Assembly: GCF_013373865.1 (NCBI RefSeq) | Contig: NC_050472.1 | Coordinates: forward strand, 7,249,276 to 7,313,275 | DNA from: Monomorium pharaonis | Taxonomy: Eukaryota > Arthropoda > Insecta > Hymenoptera > Formicidae | Length of the DNA stretch: 64,000 bases | Direction of reading: 5' to 3' | Shown: one piece after another, positions 34,921 to 49,982 of the stretch | Layout of the letters: every line of letters starts with the position of its first letter | Position numbering within the stretch: the stretch's first letter is position 1 | Position numbers and translations under genes: made by a program | Notes under the pieces: generated by a model | Seen by the model: the letters and a program-made list of their open reading frames with translations, nothing else | Told to the model about the DNA's origin: nothing | Database searches by the model: none

Positions 34921-37900
34921 AATAAAATAATCATGCGAATAAAAAATAATTTAAAAAGGAACGATTAAAAAGGAACGATATTAAATCGTGTCAAAAATAG
35001 TGATAAGAATAAATAATTAAAACACTTGGCATTAAAATTAAACGTCACTAAATGTCTGTAAAAATAATGTCGATCTTTGAATTGTTAAAACTTTGCGGGA
35101 AAAGATCGCACAATCTCCTCAGAATTATTTTAAAGAGTAAAATCTTTCTTTTTAGATCCTTAAGTTGATTTTCTTAAAAAAAAAAAGCTTTCACATTAAG
35201 AAGCAAGGTAAAAAATTGAGAAGAAAGATTTACATCATAAAAATTGTCAATACATCTACAGAGTTGTAAAAAAAAGTTTACACAACTCAAGTTAGTATAA
35301 AGTTAAAGATTAACGTTGTAAAACGGCTTATTGAAAATTAATCTGTGATTTTTTTCGTTCTGTTGTATTTGAATGCAACAAAGTTATAAAACTTTATAAA
35401 TCGACCATTTTTCGGCAAAAATTTAGTAATCTTTTAATTTTACCGCCAATTATAGATAGACAAAAAATATATTTCGTACGAAAAGTTCTTTATCAAAATA
35501 AGTTTGCATATTAGATGATTGTAGAATCATATAGTCTATAAAAAATAACTACTAATCAAAGAAAAATTAATAAATAATTTTCTATACCGATTAAGAAGTT
35601 CTCGAAGAAGTTATAACATAAGAACGCGTGTTTCCATTTCTCACAATTTCTTCGCAAACTAGTCGATATCAAAGACAGTAATTCATTAATTTTAATTCTT
35701 CATTAACGGTTTAAAAAGATTAAGACAGAAAAACTTCCGGAAAGATATCTACTTACACGCTTGCATCTCAGTTCTCTGCGTTTCCTTCAAAAGGAATCGT
35801 CACAATGAGCAAGCCGTCATCGCTTACCGGCGAACGGCAGTGGAAATCGTTATCGAGATTGAAAATATTTGATCAACAGAGGGAAGAGGGAAACCGCATT
35901 AATATTATATTTTGTACACGCGGTTGATTACCGTTGATTCCGGCATAGATTGTACACGTTCTACGATCTACGTGATTTGAAAAATATTTGTTCGATTGAT
36001 CGAACGGCGATGAGTTACGATAAGGTATACGTATATAGATATTAACGGTAATCGCTTAAATTTTATGAATTATCATTAATTAGTGTGATCTCTTAACGCT
36101 TCCTTTTTTATCTCAAGAGCTTGATTTTGATCATCGAGAAGAGTTTCTATACAGGCGTTACAACTCGCAGATACATTCGAGAGTATTCGCAACGTTTAAC
36201 ATTGAATACAACTGAGCCTGCAAATTAATTGCAGATGCAGATTACAGTCGGACAGTAAATCCCGTATATCGCCGTGCCGTGCTGTGTGCACAGTGTTCGT
36301 TTAAAATATAGATTATTGATTTTTTTCCGCGGATACAAAAATACGATTCTCGGTCAGCAGCACCGCACGAAGGTAATGTAACATACGCGATCGTCCGTAT
36401 ACAATCTCCACGGTCGCGTACCCGAATGATTATTCTGTACAGTATATATCGAATTTATATATGCCTGTGGCATTAGTCGAGACTAATCAATATCGTTTGA
36501 CAACATGCGGCTGAAGGAATATGAAGTAGACAAAATTCTGATATACAATCTTAATTTTACAAAGAGATACGAATTTTGGAGTTTCTCACACCGAGGAAAA
36601 AAGTTGCTAACTTGATTAAATTTTTCAAATTAATTTAATCATAAATTTAATCGCGTCGAAAAACTCCTTTTCTCTCAGTGCAAGATGCAGCTTTTATCAA
36701 TTGGGTTATACGCACACATTCCTCCCGCTGTAAGTATCGCAAAATATTGATTATTCATTCGAATCAAATTGTTTTACGAACTACACTCATCGTGCTTTAC
36801 TAATCATACTAAAGCAGTTTTGCTGCTTGCTCGCACCGGCTGATAAGTAAGATTACATATCTTCGCGCTTTGAAGAAGAAATTGGAGTTTGCAATAAATG
36901 CACAAAGAGACGCATTTGAGACATTTTGAAGTCAGATTTCAAACGAAACGTTAAAGTTCTGTCCTGTATTAATCGAGATTATTGCAAATAGAGATTGGTA
37001 CATGTAGATCAATAAGTATTTTTTTATAAAATAACATTATGTATTATGTTACATGTTGATTTTCATCATTCTCACGTCAGATCACTTAATCAACATCCGA
37101 TACTCGAGAAGATTCAATGGAAAAATGTACACATAACAGTCCCAAAAACAGAAAATTCTCCAAAAATATATTTCTCGTTTTTCATGTTAAATCGCACGCT
37201 TACGAAGTAACCCTTAAATACAAACCGCTCGCGCAGATAAAATATTAATTTCAGAAAATTGTGCAGAACAGATTTATGTGTAAACGTGTAAACGTTTAAT
37301 ATGCAGATGGGAAAACAATGCAAAAACTCTCACGAGACAAATACTCTGCGAGACAAACAGTCTATAATAACATATTAAATCATATCTAGATAACATATTA
37401 TTAATGTCACTGCTTGCATTTAAGGGTTAATAAGCATCGACGAGAGAGAAAGCCGATCATGTAAAGAGAAAATAGAATCGCCAATTCGCATGTATATAGT
37501 TGACTTATTGTATATAAAATTGATGATTGCATCGAATAATTGTCTAAAATCTGATTATTTAAAAATTAGACATATTTAATAGCCCTTTCCATTTGAGAAA
37601 GTTGTTTAAACATTGAAAATTTTTTTTTCTCTTTGGATTATTGTTCCAATAATTTAAAATAATTATCTGATATTGTCGATAGATCGAAGAAAGATCGAGA
37701 AACTTTTTTTTCACATAAAACAATTTTCCCATCACTTGAAATCGATTAATTTTCAAATTGTTTTATTGCTCGGTAGATGCACATCTTTTCTTCTCATATT
37801 AGATGCAAGAAATTTGTTCACAAAGAAAAACAGATATGCATTACTACTTAAATATTTTCCTTCTTACATACATACTTCGACATTATTTTAAAAAATGCGC

Positions 37901-38085
37901 GAAACTCTAAAAAGCACTCAGATATCGATGAGCATATTGTTTTACGTATGTAAAATATATCATATTAAAATACAGCTTTTCTTAATAATTCTTCATCTGC
38001 TTTTCTTTCTTTTCTTTTTGTATGTATGATAGCGTGTACCGCTCTAGAACACCAACGCGATAATCACAATACAACAATGATAATG

Positions 38086-38163
<78 letters not shown>

Positions 38164-40600
38164 GTAAACGTTACTTTTGTTTTATCTTACTTCCATTTTG
38201 TCGTCAAATCGTCTAAAAATACGTTATGTATTATATGTGTCTTTGCTTTCGATCTCGTCGACCTCTCTTTTTAATCTCCTCGTCATTTTTTTTCTTTCTG
38301 CATCACTGGAGACTTCTGCCAGTTATAATATTTATTACAAATATTTACATATATATGTTTATATATATATATATATATTTATTTATTTATTTATTTATTT
38401 ATCAATAGTACTTTATGCGCAAGTGTAACACACGGACGGTAGTGCCTAAGAGGTCAACCGAGATCCAAGAAAAATGTTTCGAATGTGACAACCATGTATG
38501 TGTACATTATCGACTTTTTTGTGTAAAATTCATCAATTCTTAATATTGGAGCAAATAAATGTGGTTCACATACATTTTGATTTGCGTTATTAAACTATTC
38601 CCAATAACAATTAGAGAAAATTTAAAATTAAATAATTTAATTTAACAATCAATACATTTTGGAATTTACTAAAATTTTGAACACTAATTAAAAAGATATA
38701 TTTTACAAATTTATTTAATGTTTAAATATTGAAATTCTCACTTATGCAATTTTAATTACATAATAAGGGTTCAAGAATCTGTTAATAGCGCAAATCGAAT
38801 ACAAACTGTGTCGAAAGGAACGAGGATGTTTCGGGCTGCTCAAAACGAACGTCTTTGCGTTTGAGAAATACGTCATTCTTACATACATAAAAATATATCG
38901 CTAATTTAATTGGAGCATACTCGAATTTCACTCGTACATCGCGAATTATTGTCAAAACAGTCATCGGCATCGCGATAAGTAATTAATTTCTCGATGCACA
39001 GCAATTAATGATTCACCATTTTGCAAAGCCTCGAATCAAATTGTCGATAATGAACTCTGTTTTAACAATAACGAGATGTACATTATATTAGGAGGTAGTC
39101 GTTTGCTGCGTTAATCCTTAGCATATTATATTGTATAATTTATCATCTCGATATTCCTACATTTCTGATTTTAATAGTCAAACACGCTACGCTTACGTTA
39201 CTCTTTATAGTTTTTATTCAATTAATTATAAGCATAATATTTGTATTCGAGAAGCGCCGAGAATAATACAGATTTAAAACATGCGGAATTGTGTAAGTAC
39301 GACAATTTTTAAACGACTGCAAGTATTTCATAATCATTGACGGTTAAAAATTGCTAATTAACAATTGTTAATTAGAAGTCAACTAATATAAAATAGCTCA
39401 TGCTATTTTCTTCAATCACGATTACGAAGAACGGAAAATGCAATCCAATTAAATATGCCTACACTCTTTTCCTTTCTGAAATTTACGCGAAATGCGAGTT
39501 TAGATCTGTATCGTCCGTTCGGCGCTCCGTTTCTGCGTATCTGCTACGCAGATAATTTCTACCTGCGCGCGAGGCGCCCGTAACCTGGCGCCGTCGCTCA
39601 TCGCGCTGATTTTTTCCAGTACGTCAATAGAGAAAACACACGCAAGGATTAAAGCAGAGGTGCACGCGAGCGCATACCCGAAGCGCATACGTTCGTTTTA
39701 TGAGCGGCCAAGGACCGACTGACCAGAATCGCCGATTTAAGCTGTACATTACGTACGTACCTATGTGTACGCGGAGTATACACACTTTTTACACGTATAT
39801 AATTATACATCCCTTTGCCTTCTCTGCTCCTTACGCATTCCAGCCGTGAAGAGGAAGCCTCCCTATCGCAACGATCGATCGAACGGAATGATCGGCAGTT
39901 TTCCGCCGTCTATTTTGCCTTTCCTTTTGTACGTACTTTCCGAGATAATCGCGCGCCTGAGAAGCGTAACGCGAACGTGTGTGTATGTGTGTAACGCGCG
40001 ATTGAGTAACAGCTATTTTCGAGAAGGAAATCCGGGGCATATCGACATGCATTTCTTTCTTCAAACTTCAGACTGGATCGCCACAACTTTTTGTCGACTT
40101 TCTAATATCCATTTTGCTATTAACAGATTTGTAATAAAATGTGTTGCGATTCCATCGAGATTTTAAATATAAAGAATTCAATCTATAGATCGAAGAAACG
40201 TCTTTTTAATAAATAAATTGCGTTGTCAAAAAAGTTGTAAATCTCTCCCCAAGAAACGATTTTTCATATTCAAATTTATTTAGAAACAATAGCAATTATT
40301 TCTCAAAATAAAGACCATTATACGCCACTTCGTAGCATCGTAACCGTTGAGGGTGATTCGACTTTTTCGAAAACTCAATAATTAAAAACAAACGCTTTTA
40401 AATTAAAACATACATCTATTATATTTGACATGTGCGATCGTTCTTGATTACTGCACATTTCCACGATATTCAATTCCGCAAGGATTTTTGCAAGAGATTT
40501 ACATTTCTCGTCAATGATTAAAAACTAACTTTGATTGTGATCCCCTTCTGCAATAAAATTCTCATTAGATCGTCATTGAATAAAAAAACAAACTATATTT
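34921..40600. other. intergenic AT-rich region with microsatellites
   Basis: No gene seen. Contains the (AAT)n run at 38,085-38,162, an AT/TTTA-rich run at 38,345-38,402 and a moderately GC-rich patch at 39,500-40,160 with overlapping short ORFs. Confidence 0.35.
38085..38162. repeat. (AAT)n trinucleotide microsatellite, about 78 bp
   Basis: An uninterrupted TAA/AAT run between GATAATGATAAT and AGTAAACG. In one frame it gives a poly-isoleucine artefact. Confidence 0.95.
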
Positions 40601-41536
40601 ACAACGTACGTAAATGCCCCGCGCTTCCTCTCGCGTCACGGTAAACGTACGTTACCGTTAGGGAGAGTTAGATGACGCGTGCACGCGCGCGCGTGAGCAC
40701 GGCGAGAAACGCCGTCATATACTAATCAACGCCGGTGCAAAGCACGAGGCAATCCCTCACTGTCTGTCCATGCGAACTGCATTCACTGCCACCCGCGAGG
40801 CCGCTCGTCGTGTGCCTGCTTTGATTCGATTCGATTCGATTCCCCGGATCCGTCGCCGCGCGGCGGACCGCGGCGCAAGCGAGCATATACCGTCATTTTC
40901 GTAGGCACGGAAGTATTACTTTTATTGCGTGTACTTACTGACAAGCCTCCCTGAGAGAGAAACCCTACTAACTTTTTTTCCAAGAGAGAGACGCGCACTC
41001 GAGAGACTCATGTATTACGCGTCGCGACGCTCGGACGCGAGAGGTATTTCCCCATTCTTCCGTATCTTCGCGGTGCCGAGCGATATCACTTCTGCATCGC
41101 GTGGTTTCCGAAGCTCGGCCCTTCCTCGCACGTCTTAACCTCGGTCCTCCGAGTCACCGAATCAATGCCGCCCTGCGTCGTCCTCGACCTCAGTCCTCCT
41201 CCTGTGTGCATGCGATTCACGCGAAGTCCGCTTCTTTTACGCTCGGATGCCGTCGACAAAGAGGGACTAGACTTCTCCCGCCCATCAGAACGGAACTTTC
41301 CTCGAAGGAAGGTTTCCGTTCTGATGCGCGTAATCGCCGCCGGCAAGTCTCCGATGTGCTCTTTCGCCGCCGCCGCCGCCGCTACTCTGGGAAGCTCACG
41401 AGCTCTGTGTATACTGGCACCATTCGCGAAGGATGATGCTCCCACGTGTTCTACGACACTGCGTTGCATCCTTAGACGACGACGATGATAATGTCGCCGT
41501 CGCGGCCCTTCACCGCAAAAGAGTAATACGAAACCT
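40601..41536 (-). other. GC-rich sequence downstream of the transporter stop; likely 3' UTR in part
   Basis: Strong rise in GC with CpG-rich words and a (CGC)n run near 41,370. It lies directly after the transporter stop codon on the minus strand. TTTATT at 40,921-40,926 is AATAAA on the minus strand, about 610 bases past the stop, and is a candidate polyadenylation site. Overlapping ORFs on both strands (up to 127 codons) look like a composition effect. Confidence 0.3.
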
Positions 41537-41706
41537 TCACAAATAGTCGTTCTCGACCGCCTGAACGTCCTGCGATTTTAACGTCGCCATTTCCTCCGCG
41601 GTACCTGTCTCGCCCTCCTGCTTCTCCACGAAGCTTATGCTCCCGGCCTTGTACCAAACGACTATATCCACCACGAAGGCCATCAGAATGATGCCGCCCG
41701 TTGTAC
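41537..41706 (-). CDS. Oatp74D: OATP exon 11 and stop (residues 689-744)
   Basis: Acceptor TCTTTTGCAG. Helix 12 TTGGIILMAFVVDIVVWYKA, then an acidic cytoplasmic tail (VEKQEGETGTAEEMATLKSQ) ending in ENDYL and TGA at 41,537-41,539. Confidence 0.92.
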
Positions 41707-44700
41707 CTGCAAAAGAAACGTTTAATCAATCTGTTACGCAATCTGCGTTCGTACGCGATCCAGAGCACGTACGCAAAAAAAAAGAAAAAGAAAAAAAATT
41801 AGCATCAAATCAACAATGTCTTATATAAGCGAAAATACAAAATCTTTTTCTAAAGAGATTGGTAATCTTAGGCTTCAACAAAATATTATATTTTTATTTC
41901 GATATTATAGTGGTCATTTGTAAAAGAACACATTTATAATTCTTAACTCATAAAAATTATTATTAAATAAAGATAAATATATCTTTTTAAATGAAATTAT
42001 ATAGTGTTTTTATATAAACAAATTATGTCTATTAAGATTATCAAATTCTTTAAACAAAATTGTATTCTTGTTTAATCTGAGGTAATAATTATTGATTTAC
42101 GCTAATTTTTTCTGTGTAATTAATATTGTAAAAAAAATTTTTTAAACGATTTTTTTGCTAAATTTATTTATCTATTCCTTTAACATATTTTTTATTAGCA
42201 TTAGAGTAACAATAAGAAATATATTACTAACAATACGTGCGTTAATTAAAATTTAACGGGTCGAAATTTCTTTTATAAACAACTTAATTGTTGAAATCGC
42301 TTAACTTATTTGTCTATTTTTTAATAGAAAACTACACTCCTCTAAGTTGTATGTACGTACCATGATAGAACATTCTAAAGATGTTCGAATCATAAAGCCA
42401 ACAGGCGCCTCGCTCACCGCAAGCGTATTCCCATACGAGACAAGCGGAATCCACCACAGCACCATAAATGATAGGACATGGAACATTGCCTGAAGCACAG
42501 AAATGAAGACACTATATTATTCTTCAAAAAGGCAGTTTTAAAACGATGAAAAATTTTAGATTTTTAATTTCTTTACCACATTAATATATTCCATTAATTT
42601 ATCCTTTTTCACAACTACATACACTTGATTAAATTATAAAATATATCCACGCAGAAAAAAATTATGATTTATTACACCATAGCTAGCAAAAGTCCGAACC
42701 TATTCTTGTTAATTCAATAATAATATTAATAAAATAAATACGTATGGTCTTGTTCTAATAAAAATATTACTTATTTTATTATTATTATTATCGAAATAAT
42801 GAAATTATTTTCAATTAAATTGCTATTAGCTAATGCTATTAATACTTTATTTTTCCCGTATATAAATAATATTGCATTTGTAAAAAAGTATTTTTGAACA
42901 AGAAATTATACATACAAAGAAACTTTTCTCTTAGAATTTTCCTTTATTATCGTAGTGAGACAACATAGACTTCGAGGAATTTTAATATAAAATTTAGTAA
43001 AATTATATTACAATTTTACTAAAATTATATTACAATTCTTCGTAATATATGAAGGTCCCACTACATGATTTTGATAAAAAAATAAATTCAAAGAGAAAAT
43101 TCTCTTCTATTTTTGTTAATAAAAAAGATGTCTTAGTAAGCAATTACCGAACAAGCCGATGGCAAACTGTATCAAGCCGAGTGCCATAGCTTTGTCCCTG
43201 GGATCCACGCATCGCAGAATGAGTAACATAGAGCCCACCTCGCTCGTTGAGTGAATAAAAACGAAGATCGAGAACAGGAGTATGTAGATCCAAAAATTAC
43301 TGCACTTCAGTGAGCAGTAACCGATCGACGCTGTGCTTACTGCTTCCGATAATATCGTTACGTTCTGTCCGATGCATTGACAATTGTAAAACTGTGAAGT
43401 ATCAAATATAACGTCATCAGAAGACTGATCATAATTGTTCGTGCCTCGCATATTGAAATCATTACTGCTGAAAGAGACGTCATTGTTCACAATGTACACG
43501 GAGAGGATTTATTCTTACGATTTTTCCTACAAATCCTGCTATATGTGGAACAATATTAATTATAGTTTTAGTAAAATTTTAATAAAATTGAATCAAACGT
43601 ATTTTAAATTTTATTATATAATAGATATTAATAAAATAAGAGAAAACTACATAAAATTCTTTAAAATGCCCACGATTACTATGATTTTGATGGTAAATTC
43701 TAAGAGGAAATTTTCTCCGTATATATTTAGGCTCGAAAAATTACGTCTCATTATTAAGGACTCAAAAAGTAAAAGAACGAAATAGTGCGTTTAGGGCCGG
43801 TTGTTCCAACTTCTTGGTAAATTTATCTATCAGATAAATATATGTTTGTCTTTATTTATTCAAGAAAAAAAATGAAGATAAACACATGCTTACTTGGTAG
43901 GTAAATTTACCAAGAAGTTGGAACAACCGGCCCTTAAAGTTATCTTTTCATTTCAACCGCGACGTCTAAATATCATTTCGCAAACATATATAAGCAAGAG
44001 AGTTTCCAAATTCGCTTTGGTCTCCAAACAATTTCGTAACAATCAATGTTTTCAAGCTGACGATCGATTCAATTATAGTGTAATCTCTCTCGGACAGACA
44101 TGTCCTGCTGGGTGCCGGGTTCTTACCACTTAACACTTACCGATGCCACTTTGCCGTCAGCAACCGTATAATTCGAACAACCGGCATGGCAAGCGGAGAA
44201 ATATGTTTTACCGTCGGCACCGCAGATTGGACTAAATTTGTTCCGATCACAGTCACAGGTAGCCTCGCAGGTCGGCTCGAAGCTGGAAAGTCTGCGGAAA
44301 TGTAGGTCGTTCGTAAGTCAGCGCCACTTTAAACTGGACTATGTCACATTTTAAATTAACCGTCTGTCTTGCTTATTCAAGATAACTCATTCTGACATGA
44401 AACTAGATTAATAAGTTTAAGTGAAAATTTACTTACTTAATTTATATTTACGTAATTGTGGAAGAGAATAATATTCGTCAAATTAGTTAAATAGAGAAAA
44501 ATTGCTCAATATTATGTAACATTAATTTTGTTTAAGCAAGAAAAACGTTAGCTCAGCGAATATAGTTCACTAATCAAAATATTAGAAATTATGTCTCAGA
44601 TGTTTGCATAGTTATCTAAACAATATTTTGCTTTTAAACCAAACGCCTTAAAATTATATTATATAATAAAATTGTGAAACAAAATAATTAAAATATGAAA

Positions 44701-47700
44701 ATTAATTTTCTAATCTTTAGACTCTACAATGTTTATAATATACACTGAGAAGAAAGTTGTTTGCTGTATTTCAGTTAAATATATAAAACACTTGAAGAAA
44801 TTTAAATCAATTGAAAATTTTTTTCTCAATGTAACATAATAATAAATAAAAAGTATGTGTATGAGAAAGGAAGAACGAGAAAGATAGATGATAGAAACCT
44901 CTGCAAGAAAAAAGGTTTGTTTTTCTAGCAATTTACAGCCGCTCAAGAATCAAAATAATTAAAATCAATTAAATCCTACATATTAAATCTAAAGAAAGAT
45001 CTGCATTTGCCCACGTTGAACGAGTGACATGGTAATTGACGGTTTGTTGTTCCGTTCAACGAGATATGGTGTTCTAGATTGCACAAAGTCATTGTCGAGG
45101 TTTTCCCGCTTTCGCGCCGGCTGGGCAGATAAAACGAGGGATCCGAATTGGTGGAGCTCCGAAACGTATGTATTTAGGGGAACTGGGAGATATCGTTGAC
45201 TTTTAAATAAGAGGAAGGAAGGAAGGGGTGATGGACCGCGCGTTTCCGATACATCTATTTAGGATGCGCATTCTAATCGGACACGCATTCGGACACCTTG
45301 TCTTTCGTTAAACATCGGCCGTCCGCGCATTCGAATGCGCGAAGGGTGTTCGACAATCGCGATAGTTTCGTCGCGATGTTACTAACATGAGTCGTACGCT
45401 TTCAAAGACATCCGTCTGGATGGAATATGAAAATGCAAAACGGATTCATGTTACATGATGCATTGAATCCGAGATGGAGTCTGCGTCTACAATGCTCGGA
45501 CTCCAATTGCTAATGTTAATATTATTCCAGATTTCTCTTCCATCTCTCTACATTTTATTTTAATAAAACAAAGTCTCAATAATTTAAAACTAAACTACAG
45601 AATTTTGTTAGACGTTTTGTCATTTTTTCGATACTAGACAAAAAAATTTTTTTAATGCTTAAGTTAATTTCACTGACACTCGATTACGTGCACGTAATAC
45701 TGAATTATAAATTATAATATATTTCGTTATTTATATTTAAAGAGGTTCTCTAGCTTAAAAGGTCAGGAAAAAGTCTTGTAATTTTCATGTCTTTTAGCAC
45801 ACAGAAATTTGTGACTGTTATCATCTTTTAAATAATAAATGATAAACAATTTAAATTAAACATGCTTGACTAACGAGCTATTAATACGCTTTCAATATCA
45901 CACATTTAAAGAAAATTATAAAATTCATAAACATTTCATATTCTTATATAAAAATAATATGATAAAACTACTTTATCTTTTTAATTTTCAACTTTTTAAA
46001 GTACTTATATTTTATTCACGACTAAATTACTTAAAACTCTCTTTTCTATAAGACTCGATGCTATTTCAAAAAAGTAAAGAGAAAATTGTACGGTAAAAAA
46101 ATTTTTTTAATATTAAAAAATTCCTACATATATAAAAAATAAATTTATCCTCAAAATTTGAACAGTCTCTTCCTATATTATGGAAGATTAGAGAATCTCC
46201 TTAATATACGTTTGTATGTCGATAATTTTATCCATTTGTTCGTAATGAAACAAAGTTTTCTTTTAACATGTTGAAATCACTTACCCGTCGGGATGTGACA
46301 CGAGCCCGGCAAAGTCGTCCATCGGACAACCGATAAACATTAGCACGCCCATGCCGATCGCGTAAACGACCGCGGTGAAGGCGATCCAGGCTGCGACGAA
46401 TCTGGCATTAGGCTTCACCCTCAAGATAAAAAAGCCGCTAATTACGATGCCCAATCCCATCACTAGAATCCCGCCAACACCTACAGAAAAAAAATTCGTC
46501 GCTACTTATACGATCGTTTGAAGCCATTCACCTGACGATTCATGTTCTGCGTCATAATCAAGTCATGGGAGTTCAAGGATGATGATAGTCAGTTTATTAA
46601 AATAGACTTTATTAATCAAAAGTCAGCACGCTTGCTTGTTAGACAAATAACACATTGCTTTCCAGATACTTGAATAGTAAAGTATGTATATCATGTATAT
46701 CATTATCTTATGTAAGGAAAAAAAATAGTTAACAATGTGTCATTATTAAAAATAGAAGTATCGAATGACCACTATTAATCGCTTATATTTATTAAATTAA
46801 TAATCTATTTTTTAAGTACAAAATTAGATTTTCTGATTTTTCACTAATTATGTCGACAAAATATAATGGTTGGTTATTTATCATTTTCTTTATTTTCATG
46901 ATAATTTATCCGCTTCACCCTTTAATAAATAAAAAATGTTCTTTTAATGTTAATCAGAATTTGAAATTAATTTATTGTCGCTAGTAATTAAAACCAAGAA
47001 TAAACAATTTTTTAGTCGACACTAGCAATTCTTTAATAAAGAATAAAGTAAAACTTTAATAAAGAATTGTCAGTTTGTCAACTAAAAAATTGTTTATTCT
47101 TTTAATGTTACTTTTTTGCGTGAGTTACAGGAATTATTCCATATTATTTGATATATATAACTCTTTAATTTATTTTATTTTTTTGATGTACAATAGAACT
47201 AAAAAGAGAGCATTTACAAAAAAATATGTAAAAGTTGACATAATACTAAAGACTATGAGAAAATGTTCTACTTGAATGTTTATTAGTTTAATAAATCTTC
47301 ATTACGCGGAAGTAACTACGGAACAATTTGAAATTGAATCTAATAACAATCGCGCAACAGCGGTAGTTCTGCTAAATTATTCGCTGAATAATTTGGCAGA
47401 ACTACCGCTGTTGCGCGATTGTTATTAGATGCGACTATAGTTTAATAATCGGGCGAGCGTAGAATGACGGGAAGTGGAATGTAGAAACGGAGCGCAGCCT
47501 TGTTCTATGGCTGGCGCCAATTACTCGACGGACAATGTCATAAATTAGCGCGCGCACGCACGTAGAATAAGATAACCGTACAATTAATACCGAGATATGC
47601 GCCGAGTTCGTTCCACCGTTTATATCGAACTATTTGTTATCGTTGCACATGTAGCCAGACCGCAGCCGCTCGGAACATCTTTCATCGCGCCATTTTAATG

Positions 47701-49943
47701 TTATTTATTCATTACGATTCCCATTACGGTTACGATTTTTCAAGTAAAAATAGGAAGGAAAGAGAAAACTAAAAATTTTGTTGAAAATTTCAAAAATAGA
47801 ATTTCCTCTTACAGTTTACTTTTAATAACGGTAATCGTAGAACAATGTATACACATAATAATTTTTATTATAATTAAATTATAATTTTAATTATACATTA
47901 ATTTAGTTTATATTTATTATAATATATTTAAATTCTAGTGCACTTAAATATAAATTATATTTAAATACACTATAATTTAGATATAATTTAAATTTTACTG
48001 AAATTGTAACAAAATTCCTCGATGTCAATGTTGTCTGACAATTACTGTAACTTCGAGGCTAAGAGAAAATTCTCTTTATGTATACGTTCTTTTCTCAAGT
48101 CGCACGCGAAACGACGAAATAGCAATAATGCGAGATTATTCGGTTTGATTGGCCGACAGATTTTGTCGCAACTTCCTGCACGTTCCGACGCGGACGAAGT
48201 GAGAGAACACTTTTTTTTTCCCCCGTGAGCGAAATGACACGACCGTTCTGACGTTTACGTCAAATTATCCACTTTGCGCCGTAATCGCGACGGACATCCG
48301 GCGGCGAAATCTTGCGACGTCGCCCGCCCGATCTTTCGTTCGGTACGAACGTCGTCGCGCTGTGTTTACTCCGGACGCGATTCATCTCTCACGGTACGTG
48401 CGTGTCATTAGTAATATAATTGGGGGAAGGCGCGTTTCGGGGAGTCCCCGGGGAGTCCCGTTCGCATGTTCGCGATTCACGATAATTACCTGAGATCATG
48501 TTCGCATGATGGGCCGGTAGGCGAAATTGGGTCTCCAGGTACTTCGGCAGGAAGGTGTAGATACCGGCGATCGGCAGGATGTGTAACACGCTACTTGCGG
48601 TTCTGAACATCAGTATGTCATTCTTCAGCAGCCTTTTTACGGCATTGGGAAAATCTGCAACAGCATAAACGATGTTGTGATCCAGAGCCATTGATACGGG
48701 AATGCACGCGCGCTTGCGCGTGAACGCGAGAACTAACATCAGATCAGTGTCCGTGAGCCTCTACGTATTCATTAAAGTTGTCATCGACTTCCGACACGGG
48801 CGGGGCGAAAGAGAATTGCGGCATGACAGCCAGACATTGTCGAGTAATGAAGAAATATTTACCATCGATTAAAATGTAAATCGCGTTCCAGCCTCCTTGT
48901 CAGAAGGGAACGCTGGAAAATAGATATAAATCTATCGAGTCGACTAACAGCAATAAATCAACCGGGACTGTAAAAAAATTATGTAGAATTATATAAATAA
49001 TATTTGTAAAATTACACAATTTATAGTGGAAATATGAAGTTTCTTAGTATTTTTATTTCTAATTGTGCAAATTTTTCATTTAATATAAAAATATTTACAC
49101 AATTATTTCACTATTAATTGTATTTTTCACGCGTTATTTATGTAATTTTACATACTTCTTTTACAGTGGGCGCGCGTATACGAGATGCTAGGTAACTTTA
49201 TAACGAAAAACTTGATCGAACTCCACGTTTCTTTCGAAATTTTTGAAAGTTCCTCAGAAACGTCTTACTCATTATGCTACTTAGCAGAACCGTATCTAGG
49301 ACACATGAGGTGCCCAAGATTGGATCCTGAGATGAAACTAACTAAAAAGAAAAATTATAAATACTTAAAAAATTTTTATGGTCCGAAATGCAGCTCAGAT
49401 ATCGGTGAACTGCATTTGCAAGTGCATCCATAGTGGGAGAAAGAAGGTGATTCAGTCCCGTGAATACGCAGGTGGTCAACCAATCATGAATCGATCCAAA
49501 ATGCTAAAAGTAATATGGCGACGAACATTTGAAGTTAGTGGTAAACATTTGAAATACACGTTACGTTTAATTTCGCCCGGACTTGATCTTTCAAACTCTT
49601 CTGCTTCTCACAGTATCAAGATTTTGTTTAACTTATTCTTCATCTATAAATTCCTGTATTTTTAACATTTTTATAAGTTTTTCAATCATGTCATTCCATA
49701 TTTGAATCTTGCGGGTGTTTTCTTGGATCGATTCGTGATTGAAATTTATTAAGAATTATTTAAGATCGACTATGGTACAAAAACGATTGTTTACTCTTTC
49801 TATAATTTCCACTAAATATAAAGTTAGTAAAGGTATTAATTATGATGATTTAATCAGTGAATGTGCTGAAATAAATGCCAGGAAAGTGCAATTAAAATTA
49901 TTATTTTCATTCATATAGTAATATACACATACACACGCACACG

Positions 49944-49982
<39 letters not shown>

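Larger units (their letters stand above)
46481..48489 (-). other. OATP intron 6 with two hairpins and a GC-rich patch
   Basis: Holds hairpins at 46,987-47,106 and 47,338-47,430, a GC-richer patch at 47,450-47,700, and a GC-rich 48,150-48,489 next to exon 6. Confidence 0.6.

Noticed and set aside
38026..38274. ORF with a long poly-isoleucine run
   Set aside because: Direct product of the (AAT)n microsatellite.
41086..41488. ORFs of 107-127 codons just after the OATP stop
   Set aside because: Three frames on both strands are open in the same GC-rich stretch. Likely 3' UTR or flank.
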